Assembly: GCA_902790215.1 (NCBI GenBank)
Contig: CADAQX010000009.1
Span: 62,001 to 126,000, forward strand
Source of the DNA: an uncultured Bacteroidota bacterium
GTDB taxonomy: Bacteria > Bacteroidota > Bacteroidia > Bacteroidales > P3
Length of the DNA: 64,000 nucleotides
Direction of reading: 5' to 3'
Part shown: piece after piece, positions 17,957 to 26,252 of the stretch
Layout: every line of letters begins with the position of its first letter
Position numbering within the stretch: the stretch's first letter is position 1
Position numbers and translations under genes: made by a program
Notes under the pieces: model-generated
Seen by the model: only the letters and a program-made list of their open reading frames with translations
Told to the model about the DNA's origin: nothing
The model's database searches: none

Positions 17957-18559
17957 ATGAGAGCCTACTGCTTCCTTTCCGCCGTCGCCATGCGCAGCAA
18001 CCCCTCTGACCAATCCGAAATGGTCAACCAGCTCCTCAAAGGCGACACTTTCCAGATTCTGAAGCAAACCGACAAATGGTCCTTTGTCCGATGCGACTTC
18101 GACGGCTATGAAGGATGGGTGGACAACAAGCAATGGAAACCCACCTCCTCCGAACCCAATCTGGCTGTGGGTTCTGAAGAAAGCCCCGCCACAGTTGCCG
18201 AGCGACAATACCTTGGCTCACCCTATCTGTGGGGTGGCCGCACCACCATGGGCATTGACTGCTCCGGCCTTACTCAGGTCTGCTTCAGGGCTTGTGGCAC
18301 ACGGCTGCTGCGCGATGCTTCACAGCAGGCCACACAAGGCAACCCCGTAAGCGACATAGGTGAAAGCCGGCGCGACGACCTCTGCTTCTTCTGCAATGAC
18401 CAAGGCCGAATCATCCATGTAGGCATATACATGGGCGACAATCTCATCATCCATTCTTCCGGCCAGGTACGCATCGACACCCTCACCACCGAAGGCATAT
18501 ACAACCGGGAGCTGGACACTCTCACCCACCGTCTCCATTCCATTCGCAGAATAAGATGA
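17957..18559 (+). CDS. NlpC/P60 endopeptidase with N-terminal SH3b domain
   Basis: A 200-residue cysteine peptidase. An SH3b-like domain (about 1-62, ending YEGWVDNKQW) precedes the NlpC/P60 domain with Cys102 in DCSGL, His154 in IIHVG and His166 as the third polar residue. The family cleaves D-Glu-gamma-meso-DAP bonds in peptidoglycan peptides. There is no signal peptide, so it may act in the cytoplasm on recycled muropeptides, as YkfC-type enzymes do. Neighbouring DUF4294 is likely cotranscribed. A strong hairpin follows the stop. Confidence 0.85.
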   Translation: MRAYCFLSAVAMRSNPSDQSEMVNQLLKGDTFQILKQTDKWSFVRCDFDGYEGWVDNKQWKPTSSEPNLAVGSEESPATVAERQYLGSPYLWGGRTTMGIDCSGLTQVCFRACGTRLLRDASQQATQGNPVSDIGESRRDDLCFFCNDQGRIIHVGIYMGDNLIIHSSGQVRIDTLTTEGIYNRELDTLTHRLHSIRRIR

Positions 18560-18569
18560 AAACTCCCTT

Positions 18570-18613
18570 AAAGAAAGCCGCTCGCCGAACAATGTCGACG
18601 AGTGGCTTTCTTT
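18570..18613. terminator. Bidirectional terminator between NlpC/P60 and fadD genes
   Basis: A 15 bp stem with one G-U pair (18570-18584 with 18599-18613) carries AAAGAAAG on one arm and CTTTCTTT on the other, so it gives T-rich ends in both directions. It lies between two convergent genes. Confidence 0.8.
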
Positions 18614-18628
18614 ATGCAGGATTCTTCG

Positions 18629-20401
18629 CTATACAAAGAGCTCCTCTATTTCTTTCTTATAGAATGTAGTGATATTGTTGCGCTTAATCTTGAGGGTCGG
18701 CGTGAGGAACTGGTTTTCCGTGCTCCACACCTCCGTGACCAGCCGGATTCTCTTCAGCTGCTCATGGTTGCCCAATGTGGCGTTGTACTTGTCCACCACA
18801 CGCTGGAAACGCTCCTGCACAGCCTTGTCTGCCACCATCTCTTCACGTGTCTGGGCTGTCACTCCATGGCGGCCGCACCAGTCCTTCAGCATGTCGAAAT
18901 CCGGGGCGATAATGGCGGCCGCAAACTTCTGGCCTTCGCCCACAACCATCATGTCAAGAATAAAGGGCGACTCTTTGAAACGCTCTTCTATCACCTCCGG
19001 ATTGACAAACTTACCCATCGATGTCTTGAACATATTCTTGGTGCGACCCGTCAGGAACATATATCCGCCACTGTCCAGATAGCCCGTATCGCCCGTATGG
19101 AACCAGCCCTCATCGTCAATGGCCTGGGCTGTCAGTTCCGGCTCTTTGAAATAGCCCTTCATCACATTGCCGCCACGGCACAGTATCTCATTGCTTCCGG
19201 GACAGAACTTCACCTCTATCCCCGGCAGCACAAAGCCTACCGAACCCACCTTGCGGCCTTCCTCGGCATAGGTATTGGTCACTGCCACCAATGGCGAGCA
19301 CTCTGTCAACCCATAACCCTCATACAAGTCGAGCCCCACGGCACTGAAAAAACGGGTCAGTCGCGGCTGGATGCTTGCACCGCCCGACACCAGCATGTGG
19401 AAGTTCTCACCCAGGGCGCCGCGTATCTCTTTATACACAAGCTTGTCAGCAATGGAATGCTTGATATTGTAATACAGGGTACGCTTCTTGTCATTCAGCT
19501 CATAGTCAAATCCCACATCAAGAGCCCAGTCAAAAATCTTTTTCTTCATGCCCGTAAGTTTCTCACCTTTACGGAACACCTTGTCATACATCTTTTCAAT
19601 AAATCGCGGCACGGCGGCCATCATATAAGGGTTCACCTCCTTGGCGTTGTCTGCCACCTTGGCAATACTCTCGGCATAGAACGTCTCCATACACAGGTAC
19701 TGATAAAGATAGTTCATCATGCGCTCGTAGATGTGGCACAAAGGCATCCAGCTCAATGCCCTCGTCCATGTTTTGCCAGGCGAATCCTTAATACCCAGCA
19801 CATTCAGTATGATGCCACGGTGGGCAAGCATCACACCCTTGGGCGTACCGGTAGAGCCGCTGGTGTATATCATCGTTGCCACATCGTCAGCCGTAATGCT
19901 GTCTTTGATGGCCTGGAGCCCCTCGGGGTCACGATGGCTTTCGCCCATGGCATACAGCGTCTCTATCGATGGGGCACCCTCAACCGGAAGAATGGTGTAT
20001 ATCTCCTGCAGCGTGGGAATCTGCTGACGGATACCGCTAATCTTCTTATACAGGGCCTCACCCTCCACGATAATATAGCGAATCTCTGCATGAGTGAGGA
20101 TATACAGATACTCGCTTTCACTGATAGTAGGATAGATGGGAAGCAACACTCCGCCCATCATCTGCACACCCATGTCTATGTAATTCCATTCCGGGCGGCC
20201 TGTCGAAATCAACGCCACATTCTCTCCTCTCTGCACTCCCATATGCATGAATGCGTAGCTGAGAAGGCTCGATTTCTCTATGTACTCATCAATTGTGTGT
20301 TCTATCCATTTGCCGTCCTTCTTATTGGCAAATACTGGTCTTTCTGGCGCCAACTCACGGCGGCGGTCTAATAAGTCAAATAGCCTTTGAGGTTCTTGCA
20401 T
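18629..20401 (-). CDS. fadD: Long-chain acyl-CoA synthetase (AMP-forming)
   Basis: A 590-residue ANL-superfamily enzyme that activates long-chain fatty acids with ATP and CoA. Motifs visible are the P-loop-like YTSGSTGTPKGVML, the A5 element GLTECSP, the A7 TGDTG, and the hinge stretch LTGRTKNMFKTSMGKFVNPE. The HPxxYxE regions are also conserved. The ATG at 20401 (MQEPQRLFDLL) gives the normal N-terminus; the 20 extra codons upstream cross the promoter. A TACCTTTG -7 element on the minus strand is at 20427-20434. It may supply acyl-CoA for lipid remodelling, since a beta-oxidation set is absent here. Confidence 0.9.
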   Translation of the reverse strand: MQEPQRLFDLLDRRRELAPERPVFANKKDGKWIEHTIDEYIEKSSLLSYAFMHMGVQRGENVALISTGRPEWNYIDMGVQMMGGVLLPIYPTISESEYLYILTHAEIRYIIVEGEALYKKISGIRQQIPTLQEIYTILPVEGAPSIETLYAMGESHRDPEGLQAIKDSITADDVATMIYTSGSTGTPKGVMLAHRGIILNVLGIKDSPGKTWTRALSWMPLCHIYERMMNYLYQYLCMETFYAESIAKVADNAKEVNPYMMAAVPRFIEKMYDKVFRKGEKLTGMKKKIFDWALDVGFDYELNDKKRTLYYNIKHSIADKLVYKEIRGALGENFHMLVSGGASIQPRLTRFFSAVGLDLYEGYGLTECSPLVAVTNTYAEEGRKVGSVGFVLPGIEVKFCPGSNEILCRGGNVMKGYFKEPELTAQAIDDEGWFHTGDTGYLDSGGYMFLTGRTKNMFKTSMGKFVNPEVIEERFKESPFILDMMVVGEGQKFAAAIIAPDFDMLKDWCGRHGVTAQTREEMVADKAVQERFQRVVDKYNATLGNHEQLKRIRLVTEVWSTENQFLTPTLKIKRNNITTFYKKEIEELFV

Positions 20402-20776
20402 AGCGAAATGTATTTTTAATGAAATGCAAAGGTAACGATTTAAGCCCAATGAGATACCCACAACTTGTATTTGGGATGTTAAAAGTGACGAAAAGAGACA
20501 ATATAGGGATTAAATTACGTTAATGAGGGCGTTTTGTACCAAATAACAAAGCTTAATCCCGCAGCATTTGTGACAAAAAACATGCCAAACCGGCACCCCG
20601 AAGACACCTCTTAACCTTTTTTTTGAAAAGGGGAAGCTAATCTTTGAAAAAAAATCAGTATCTTTGCAATTTGTATTAAAGAAAAGCACAACACAACACA
20701 CACAGCAACACACACCTAATTAACCAACTACACGCTCTAAACCCATACAACACACCAACCTATTAAACCCGCATAG
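20402..20776. promoter_or_regulatory. Divergent promoter region between fadD and holA
   Basis: No gene is seen. A minus-strand TACCTTTG (20427-20434) serves fadD. A plus-strand TATCTTTG (20659-20666) lies about 110 bases before holA. The following leader is unusually rich in CA (ACACAACACAC type). No small ORF with a ribosome site is convincing. Confidence 0.55.
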
Positions 20777-21784
20777 ATGCAATTATCCGACAAACAACTG
20801 TTCGAAGAGCTCAAGGCAGGAAAATACAGACCCGTCTACCTGCTCACTGGCGAAGAGAACTACTACATCGACATCACGTCAGACTATTTCGAGAATCACA
20901 TCATATCCGAAGAGTCCCGCGATTTCGACCGTACCATCCTTTACGGCCGCGACGTGGACATGTCCACCGTCATCTCCTATGCCAAACAGTTCCCCATGAT
21001 GTCGCCCATCAAACTTGTGCTCGTCAAAGAGGCTCAGGACATCCCCCTCAAAGAATGGGATCTGCTGGCCGCTTATCTGCAGCACCCCATGCCGCAAACA
21101 CTTCTGGTCTTCTGCTACCGCCACAAAAAACTCGACAAACGCTCCAAAGCCTACAAAGCCATCAACGACAACGGATGCATCTGCGAGCGCGCCAAACTCT
21201 ACGACGACCAAGTCCCCGTATGGATAGGCACCTTTGTCAACGAGCACGGCCACACCATCACGCAGAAAGGCTCTGTGCTCATTGCCGAATACCTCGGCAA
21301 CGACCTTGGCAAGATAGCCAACGAGCTCTCCAAAGTGTTCCTATCCCTCGCCCCCGGCGATGTCATCAACGACGACATCATCGAGCAGAACATCGGCATC
21401 AGCAAAGAATACAACGTCTTTGAACTGCAAAGCGCCATCGGTCGCCGCGACGTGGTGCGCTGCAACCGCATCGTCAACCACTTCGCCGCCAACCCAAAGG
21501 AAAACCCCATTCAAATGGTGCTCCCTACACTCTACAACTACTTCATCAAAATAATGGTCTACCACCAGCTGGAAGACAAAAAGCAGGCCGCCTCGGCACT
21601 CAAGGTAAACCCCTACTTTGTAAAAGACTATGCCACTGCCGCCGGAAACTACTCCCTGGGCAAATTAGCCAGCTGCATAGGCTATCTCTACGAAGCCGAC
21701 CTCCGCTCCAAAGGCATCCGCAACTCCGGCACCGTCACCGACGGAGAACTCCTCAAAGAACTCGTCTTCAAAGTAATCCACTAA
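20777..21784 (+). CDS. holA: DNA polymerase III subunit delta
   Basis: A 335-residue clamp-loader subunit. The N-terminal AAA-like domain has YLLTGEENYYIDITSDYFE in place of a functional P-loop, as expected for delta, which opens the beta clamp. Further HolA features are the LLVFCYRHKKLDKRSK and IAEYLGNDLGKIANELSK helices and the C-terminal collar domain (NPYFVKDYA). Length is normal. The TonB-dependent receptor gene follows after 43 bases. Confidence 0.92.
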   Translation: MQLSDKQLFEELKAGKYRPVYLLTGEENYYIDITSDYFENHIISEESRDFDRTILYGRDVDMSTVISYAKQFPMMSPIKLVLVKEAQDIPLKEWDLLAAYLQHPMPQTLLVFCYRHKKLDKRSKAYKAINDNGCICERAKLYDDQVPVWIGTFVNEHGHTITQKGSVLIAEYLGNDLGKIANELSKVFLSLAPGDVINDDIIEQNIGISKEYNVFELQSAIGRRDVVRCNRIVNHFAANPKENPIQMVLPTLYNYFIKIMVYHQLEDKKQAASALKVNPYFVKDYATAAGNYSLGKLASCIGYLYEADLRSKGIRNSGTVTDGELLKELVFKVIH

Positions 21785-21827
21785 CGCATTCCCACAACAA
21801 CACAATAACGCATTCCCCACATTCCCA

Positions 21828-24143
21828 ATGAAACGCCTAATCCCCCTCCTCCTCTTCGCCGCAGCACTCCTCCCCCTGTCCGCGCAAACCGTCAAAGGCA
21901 CCCTTTCCGACAGCGAGACGGGCGAAGTCATCCCCTTTGCCAACGTCGTCCTCGAGGGCACACGCTACGGCGCCGCCACCGACATCAATGGCTTCTACCT
22001 CATCAACAAAATGCCCGAAGGCGCCTACACCCTGCGCGTCCGCTTCGTCGGCTATCAGGAATACTCCGAACCCATCACCATCAAAAAAGGCGAGACCCTC
22101 ATCCGCAACATAGCCCTCAAATCCGAGAGCAAGACCCTCAGTGCCGTCAATGTCACCGACAACCGTATAGAGGAACGCAAGATACAGACACAGGTCTCCG
22201 TCGAGAAAATCACCGCTTCGCAAATCCAGCAAATGCCCTCCATCGGCGGCACCGCCGACCTCGCTCAATACCTCCAGGTACTCCCCGGCATCAACTCCAC
22301 CGGCGACCAAGGCGGACAGCTCTACATCCGCGGCGGCTCCATGATCCAGAACCTCTGCCTCCTCGACGGCATGATTGTCTACAACCCCTTCCACTCCATC
22401 GGCCTCTACTCCATCTTTGAAACCGATGTCATCCTCAACGCCGACATCTACAGCGGCGGCTTCGGTGCCGAATACGGCGGCCGACTCTCCTCCGTCATGG
22501 ACATCACCACACGCGATGGCAACAAAAAACGCCACTCCGGCAAAATAGGCCTCAACACCTTCGGTGCCAACCTCGTCCTCGAGGGACCGCTGAAGAAAGA
22601 GAAAGCCTCCAGCCCCTCCTCCGTCACCTACATCCTCGCCGCCAAAAACTCTTTCCTCTCCAAAACCTCGCCCATCCTCTACCCCTACCTCAGCGGCAGC
22701 CTTCCATTCGACTTCCTCGACCTCTACGGCAAACTCTCCCTCAACTCAGGCTCCGGCAGCAAAATCAGCATCTTCGGCTTCCGCTACGACGACCAAGTCA
22801 ACGGCTACCAATCCCTTGCCGACTTCCACTGGCTCAACTACGGCCTCGGCACCAACTTCATGCTCGTCACCGGCTCCAGTTCCATCCTCGAAGGCCATGT
22901 GGCCTACTCCGACTACCGCGTAACACAGACCGACTCGTCCCGCCACGACAAACACAGCGCCATCAGCGGCTACAACATGGGCCTCGACATCACCAACTTC
23001 ATCGGCTCAAACCGCCTGCGCTACGGCCTTGCCTTCGAAGGCTACTCCACCGACTATCAATACTACAACCCCTATGGCATCGATGCAAAACAAAACGAAA
23101 ACACCATCGACATCGCCGCCTACGCCACCTACAAAATCTCCACCGGCAACTGGCTCATCGACCCCGGCCTGCGCTACATCTACTACTCCTCGCTCCACAC
23201 CGGTAGCCTCGAGCCGCGCCTCTCCGCCAAATACAACGCCACCGACCGCTTCCGCATCAAAATGGCTGGCGGATTCTACAGCCAGATATTCCTCGACGCA
23301 CGCTCCGACAACGACATCGTCAACCTCTTCAGCGGCTTCCTCACCGGCTCGGGCGAACTCAACAAACCCACCACCTTCCGCGACAACCCCGTCACCAACT
23401 GCGTGCAGCGCGCACAGCACCTCATCGTCGGCGCCGAATACGACTTCACTCAGCACCTCACTGGCAACGCCGAGCTCTATTTCAAAAACTTCAGCCAGCT
23501 CCTCAACTCCAACCGCAACAAAATGTTCGACCCCGGCGACCAAGCCTACAGCTCCGGTGGACCTTACGAAAAACCCGAATACTACCTCACCGACTTCATC
23601 ATCGAAACTGGCATGGCCTACGGCTTCGACATGAGCCTCTGCTACGACATCGACTGGCTCTACCTCTGGGCCACCTACTCCCTCGGCTGGGTCACACGCA
23701 CCGACGAGATACAAACCTACACCCCCCATTACGACCGCCGCCACACCATCAACCTCCTCACCACCATCCGCCTCGGCGAGCAGCACCAGTGGGAAATTAG
23801 CGGCCGCTGGAGCTTCGGCAGCGGATTCCCCTTCACACAGACACAGGGCATGTACGAAAACCTCACCTTCTCCGACGGCCTCCTCTCCGACTACACCCGC
23901 GCCAACGGCACCTACGGCGTCACCTACGGCGAACTCTATGCCGGACGGCTCCCAAACTACCACCGCTTCGACATCAGCGGCAAACGCAAATTCTCCATAG
24001 GCAAACGCTCCATCCTCGAAATCAACCTCAGCGTCACCAACCTCTACAACCGCAACAACATCTTCTACTTCGACCGCCTCACCTTCACCCGCGTCGACCA
24101 GCTCCCCATCATGTGGTCCGCAGGCGTCAACTTCAACTTCTAA
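21828..24143 (+). CDS. TonB-dependent receptor with carboxypeptidase-regulatory N-domain
   Basis: A 771-residue outer-membrane receptor. A signal peptide to about PLSAQ is followed by a CarboxypepD_reg-like domain (about 21-105; KGTLSDSETGEVIPFANV, GFYLINKMPEG), a plug (LPGINSTGDQGGQLYIRGG) and a 22-strand barrel ending in aromatic NFNF. Ligand is unknown. No SusD partner follows, so a polysaccharide-utilisation role is not supported; metal or cofactor import is possible. Third codon positions are very strongly C-biased compared with the pst genes, which gives long antisense open frames. It probably ends its transcript here. Confidence 0.9.
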   Translation: MKRLIPLLLFAAALLPLSAQTVKGTLSDSETGEVIPFANVVLEGTRYGAATDINGFYLINKMPEGAYTLRVRFVGYQEYSEPITIKKGETLIRNIALKSESKTLSAVNVTDNRIEERKIQTQVSVEKITASQIQQMPSIGGTADLAQYLQVLPGINSTGDQGGQLYIRGGSMIQNLCLLDGMIVYNPFHSIGLYSIFETDVILNADIYSGGFGAEYGGRLSSVMDITTRDGNKKRHSGKIGLNTFGANLVLEGPLKKEKASSPSSVTYILAAKNSFLSKTSPILYPYLSGSLPFDFLDLYGKLSLNSGSGSKISIFGFRYDDQVNGYQSLADFHWLNYGLGTNFMLVTGSSSILEGHVAYSDYRVTQTDSSRHDKHSAISGYNMGLDITNFIGSNRLRYGLAFEGYSTDYQYYNPYGIDAKQNENTIDIAAYATYKISTGNWLIDPGLRYIYYSSLHTGSLEPRLSAKYNATDRFRIKMAGGFYSQIFLDARSDNDIVNLFSGFLTGSGELNKPTTFRDNPVTNCVQRAQHLIVGAEYDFTQHLTGNAELYFKNFSQLLNSNRNKMFDPGDQAYSSGGPYEKPEYYLTDFIIETGMAYGFDMSLCYDIDWLYLWATYSLGWVTRTDEIQTYTPHYDRRHTINLLTTIRLGEQHQWEISGRWSFGSGFPFTQTQGMYENLTFSDGLLSDYTRANGTYGVTYGELYAGRLPNYHRFDISGKRKFSIGKRSILEINLSVTNLYNRNNIFYFDRLTFTRVDQLPIMWSAGVNFNF

Positions 24144-24178
24144 CCCCCTCCCGCACAGCCAACCCCTCCGCCTCAATC

Positions 24179-24212
24179 CGGGTGCAAAAGTACACACAAC
24201 CTTTTGCACCCG
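24179..24212. repeat. 12 bp inverted repeat containing a promoter-like -7 element
   Basis: CGGGTGCAAAAG (24179-24190) and its exact complement (24201-24212) flank a 10-base loop just behind the TonB receptor stop. The left arm, read on the minus strand, ends in TACTTTTG, the same -7 element used by the tRNA-Leu promoter at 48963. It may be a terminator without a T-run or a relic of a promoter inversion. Confidence 0.6.
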
Positions 24213-24795
24213 AACCCCAACTTACGTCAACCCGCCAATATCTACCGCAATAGCGTGCCGGTGCATGTTGCAACAGCAAGCAACGGCACCACCCATCCCA
24301 TATCCCACAGGAAGCAAACTTCCCCAAATCATAGAACAGACTTACTAAAACGGTCAATCAAGGGCTCGTCAACGCAACGGAATAGATGCAAGATGAGCAG
24401 AGACACTCCACACAACAAAAGCAAACGGGCAGCCCGAAGGCCGCCCGCCGCTATCAATGATTATGAAAAACAAACAGTCTTATTTAGAAGATGTCGCAGG
24501 ACCCCAGTTGTCTCTTCCTGCATCCTCATAGGTATATCCCGGAGCAGGCTTAACCTATTGTTTCAAAACATCATTCCATCACCTATCATTAACTTTTTTG
24601 CACACTTTATACAGAGCCAATACACACATACATCTTGTTCTTCAAATAAATACACGAATACTGCATTATCATTTCGGTTTGCAAAAATAGACAAATAAAA
24701 TTGATAAACAAAAAAAAATTACCCATTTATATTTAATTAACGCCAACAATGACACCACGCCACCCATTTTACACATTACCTAAAACAACAGAGAT

Positions 24796-24822
24796 TAACC
24801 CCCAATCGGTCGTTAGGGTTTA
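24796..24822 (-). repeat. 25 bp dyad motif, copy 1
   Basis: On the minus strand this reads AACCCTAACGACCGATTGGG with flanking A/T, matching five other copies in the window. It lies in a convergent intergenic region. Confidence 0.8.
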
Positions 24823-24848
24823 GCGGATTGACCCGCACGAGTTTAGAA

Positions 24849-24902
24849 GTAAGAACTAAGAGCCAGGAACTGTGGCATACAAACCTGGTTCTTATCTCTT
24901 AC
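24849..24902. repeat. 19 bp imperfect hairpin
   Basis: The arms 24849-24867 and 24884-24902 are complementary at 16 of 19 positions, with the strongest core CCAGG/CCTGG next to a 16-base loop. There is no T-run. It could be a structured RNA end or a small repeat element; I cannot tell which. Confidence 0.5.
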
Positions 24903-25023
24903 CTCTTACTTTGCTTTCTGCCGCTTCGCGCGGAAGTTACTCTTTACTCTGTGAAGAATTACGTCACCTTTCCTCAGTGTTCCGATAGTTTCGCATATTT
25001 GTCCCCAACGTTCCTCAGTGCGC

Positions 25024-25148
25024 CTTCAGGGCCCGATGTTGCGTCGTTCTTTATCATATCGTTTTTCGATATGTCTCCCATCGTTTTCCCTTTGTGAAAC
25101 GGAAAAAGAGTGGAAAACGATCGAATAACGAGCGAATAAATGACGACG
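25024..25148 (+). repeat. Dispersed ~120 bp intergenic repeat, copy B
   Basis: This is nearly the same sequence as the reverse complement of 57643-57761. Both have TTCAGGGC at one end, GTTGCGTCGTTCTTTATC, an internal TATCGTTTTTCGATA palindrome, GAAACGGAAAA, and GATCGAATAACGAGCGAATA at the other end. It contains no ORF of its own. Confidence 0.85.
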
Positions 25149-25185
25149 CTTGATGGTTGCATCGACGACTTTCGTGCGGGCCGTG

Positions 25186-26145
25186 TCAGCGGGCGAGGAA
25201 TCGGGCGGCACGGAGCGCCATGTTGCGGCGCAGGTGCGCGCTGTAGAGAGAGATCTCGAGGCTGTGGTAGTTGCCTTCACGGCCGATGAGGGGCAGAACG
25301 TAGTCGGCGCGGCTGTAGCCCTGCACTTGGAGGAGGAGGGTGGCCGTGTCGAGGGTGACGGTGAGGGTGTCGGGGGACAGGGGGCTGGGGAGGATGGCGG
25401 GGGTGGCGTCGGTGCGCCAGTTGACGGGGTTGACAGCCATGCGGTTGCCCTGACTGATGAGGGGTATGGCACAACTGTTGTCGCGCACCGAGTTGTAGCA
25501 TACGGTGACTCCGAGGTCGGCACTGTCGCGCGCAGGGATGATGTTGGGGGTATGGGCGAGGTCACTGTCGGTGACATGCCACCCAATGACATAGGCGGCC
25601 ACGAGGCGGCTGCGGGTGGCGGAATCCATCATCTTGAGTAGCTCGACGACAGCGGTGCCACCCTGGCTGAACCCAGCCAGGATAAAAGGGCGACCGTTGT
25701 TGAGCCGGGAAAGATAGTAGGCGAAAGCTCTGCGCACGTCGTCCATGGCAAGGGGGATGCGGAGCGCGGTGAGGCTGTCGGAGGTGAAAGTTTGCAGGGT
25801 GCACTGGCGGTAGTAGGGCGAGAAATAGTTGAGGCCGCCCGAGAGTAGGTCGTCCACGCCCTTCATTTCGCCCAGGAGGAAGGTGCGGAGACTGTCGGAA
25901 TAGGTGTCGGCATAATGGCAGGGATGGCCGTCCACGGTGTAGTCGCCCGTCTCGGTGGAGACGACATAGAAAAGGTCGACAGCCGCCTGGCGGTCGACGG
26001 TGTACCACTGAGTTGTGTCGGAATAGTCGGGCACGGCAGGCAGCACCTCGCTGAGAACTTCGGGCGCACGCGAAGACCTGCACCCCAGGCAAAGAAAGCA
26101 CAAAAACCCTGCCGCAACAATATGTGTTACAAAGTATTTACCCAT
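25186..26145 (-). CDS. DUF3089 alpha/beta-hydrolase-like lipoprotein
   Basis: A 319-residue lipoprotein whose lipobox ends at Cys22 (LCLGC). The body matches DUF3089, an alpha/beta-hydrolase fold family: AVDLFYVVSTE near the mature N-terminus, YRQCTLQTF, and the nucleophile elbow GFSQGG with Ser160. Such proteins are probably surface or periplasmic esterases or lipases; the substrate is unknown. The ATG at 26145 (MGKYFVTHI) gives a clean signal peptide. It is divergent from dnaE, and a minus-strand TATCTTTG lies at 26169-26176. The distal part is more GC-rich than its neighbours. Confidence 0.82.
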   Translation of the reverse strand: MGKYFVTHIVAAGFLCFLCLGCRSSRAPEVLSEVLPAVPDYSDTTQWYTVDRQAAVDLFYVVSTETGDYTVDGHPCHYADTYSDSLRTFLLGEMKGVDDLLSGGLNYFSPYYRQCTLQTFTSDSLTALRIPLAMDDVRRAFAYYLSRLNNGRPFILAGFSQGGTAVVELLKMMDSATRSRLVAAYVIGWHVTDSDLAHTPNIIPARDSADLGVTVCYNSVRDNSCAIPLISQGNRMAVNPVNWRTDATPAILPSPLSPDTLTVTLDTATLLLQVQGYSRADYVLPLIGREGNYHSLEISLYSAHLRRNMALRAARFLAR

Positions 26146-26168
26146 TACATCAAGATTATTTTCCACTG

Positions 26169-26215
26169 CAAAGATACAAAGAAAAAAGAGAATTAAAAAT
26201 TAATTCGTATATTTG
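26169..26215. promoter_or_regulatory. Divergent promoters of the DUF3089 gene and dnaE
   Basis: A minus-strand TATCTTTG (26169-26176) and a plus-strand TATATTTG (26208-26215) lie 31 bases apart in a very A/T-rich spacer. Each stands about 25-40 bases before its gene. Clear -33 elements are missing. Confidence 0.65.
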
Positions 26216-26252
26216 CATTTTGGTTAAACATTACAATACCTCCCCTACTGTT

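Larger units (their letters stand above)
24144..25185. other. 1 kb intergenic region with several structured elements, no gene
   Basis: The region separates the convergent TonB receptor and DUF3089 genes. It contains a 12 bp inverted repeat (24179-24212), a copy of the 25 bp dyad motif (24796-24822), a 19 bp imperfect hairpin (24849-24902) and copy B of the ~120 bp repeat (25024-25148). An open frame at 24204-24698 has low-complexity, strongly basic residue use, no plausible family and no ribosome site, so I treat it as non-coding. The remaining sequence, 24410-24790, becomes A/T-rich and shows nothing I recognise. Confidence 0.6.

Noticed and set aside
18602-20371. A 589-residue open frame antisense to fadD
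   Set aside because: Same reason: the acyl-CoA synthetase motifs are all on the minus strand.
24204-24698. Open frame of 164 codons in the 1 kb intergenic region
   Set aside because: No ribosome site, odd composition (many Ser, Arg, Asn, Thr), no motif; it begins inside an inverted repeat.
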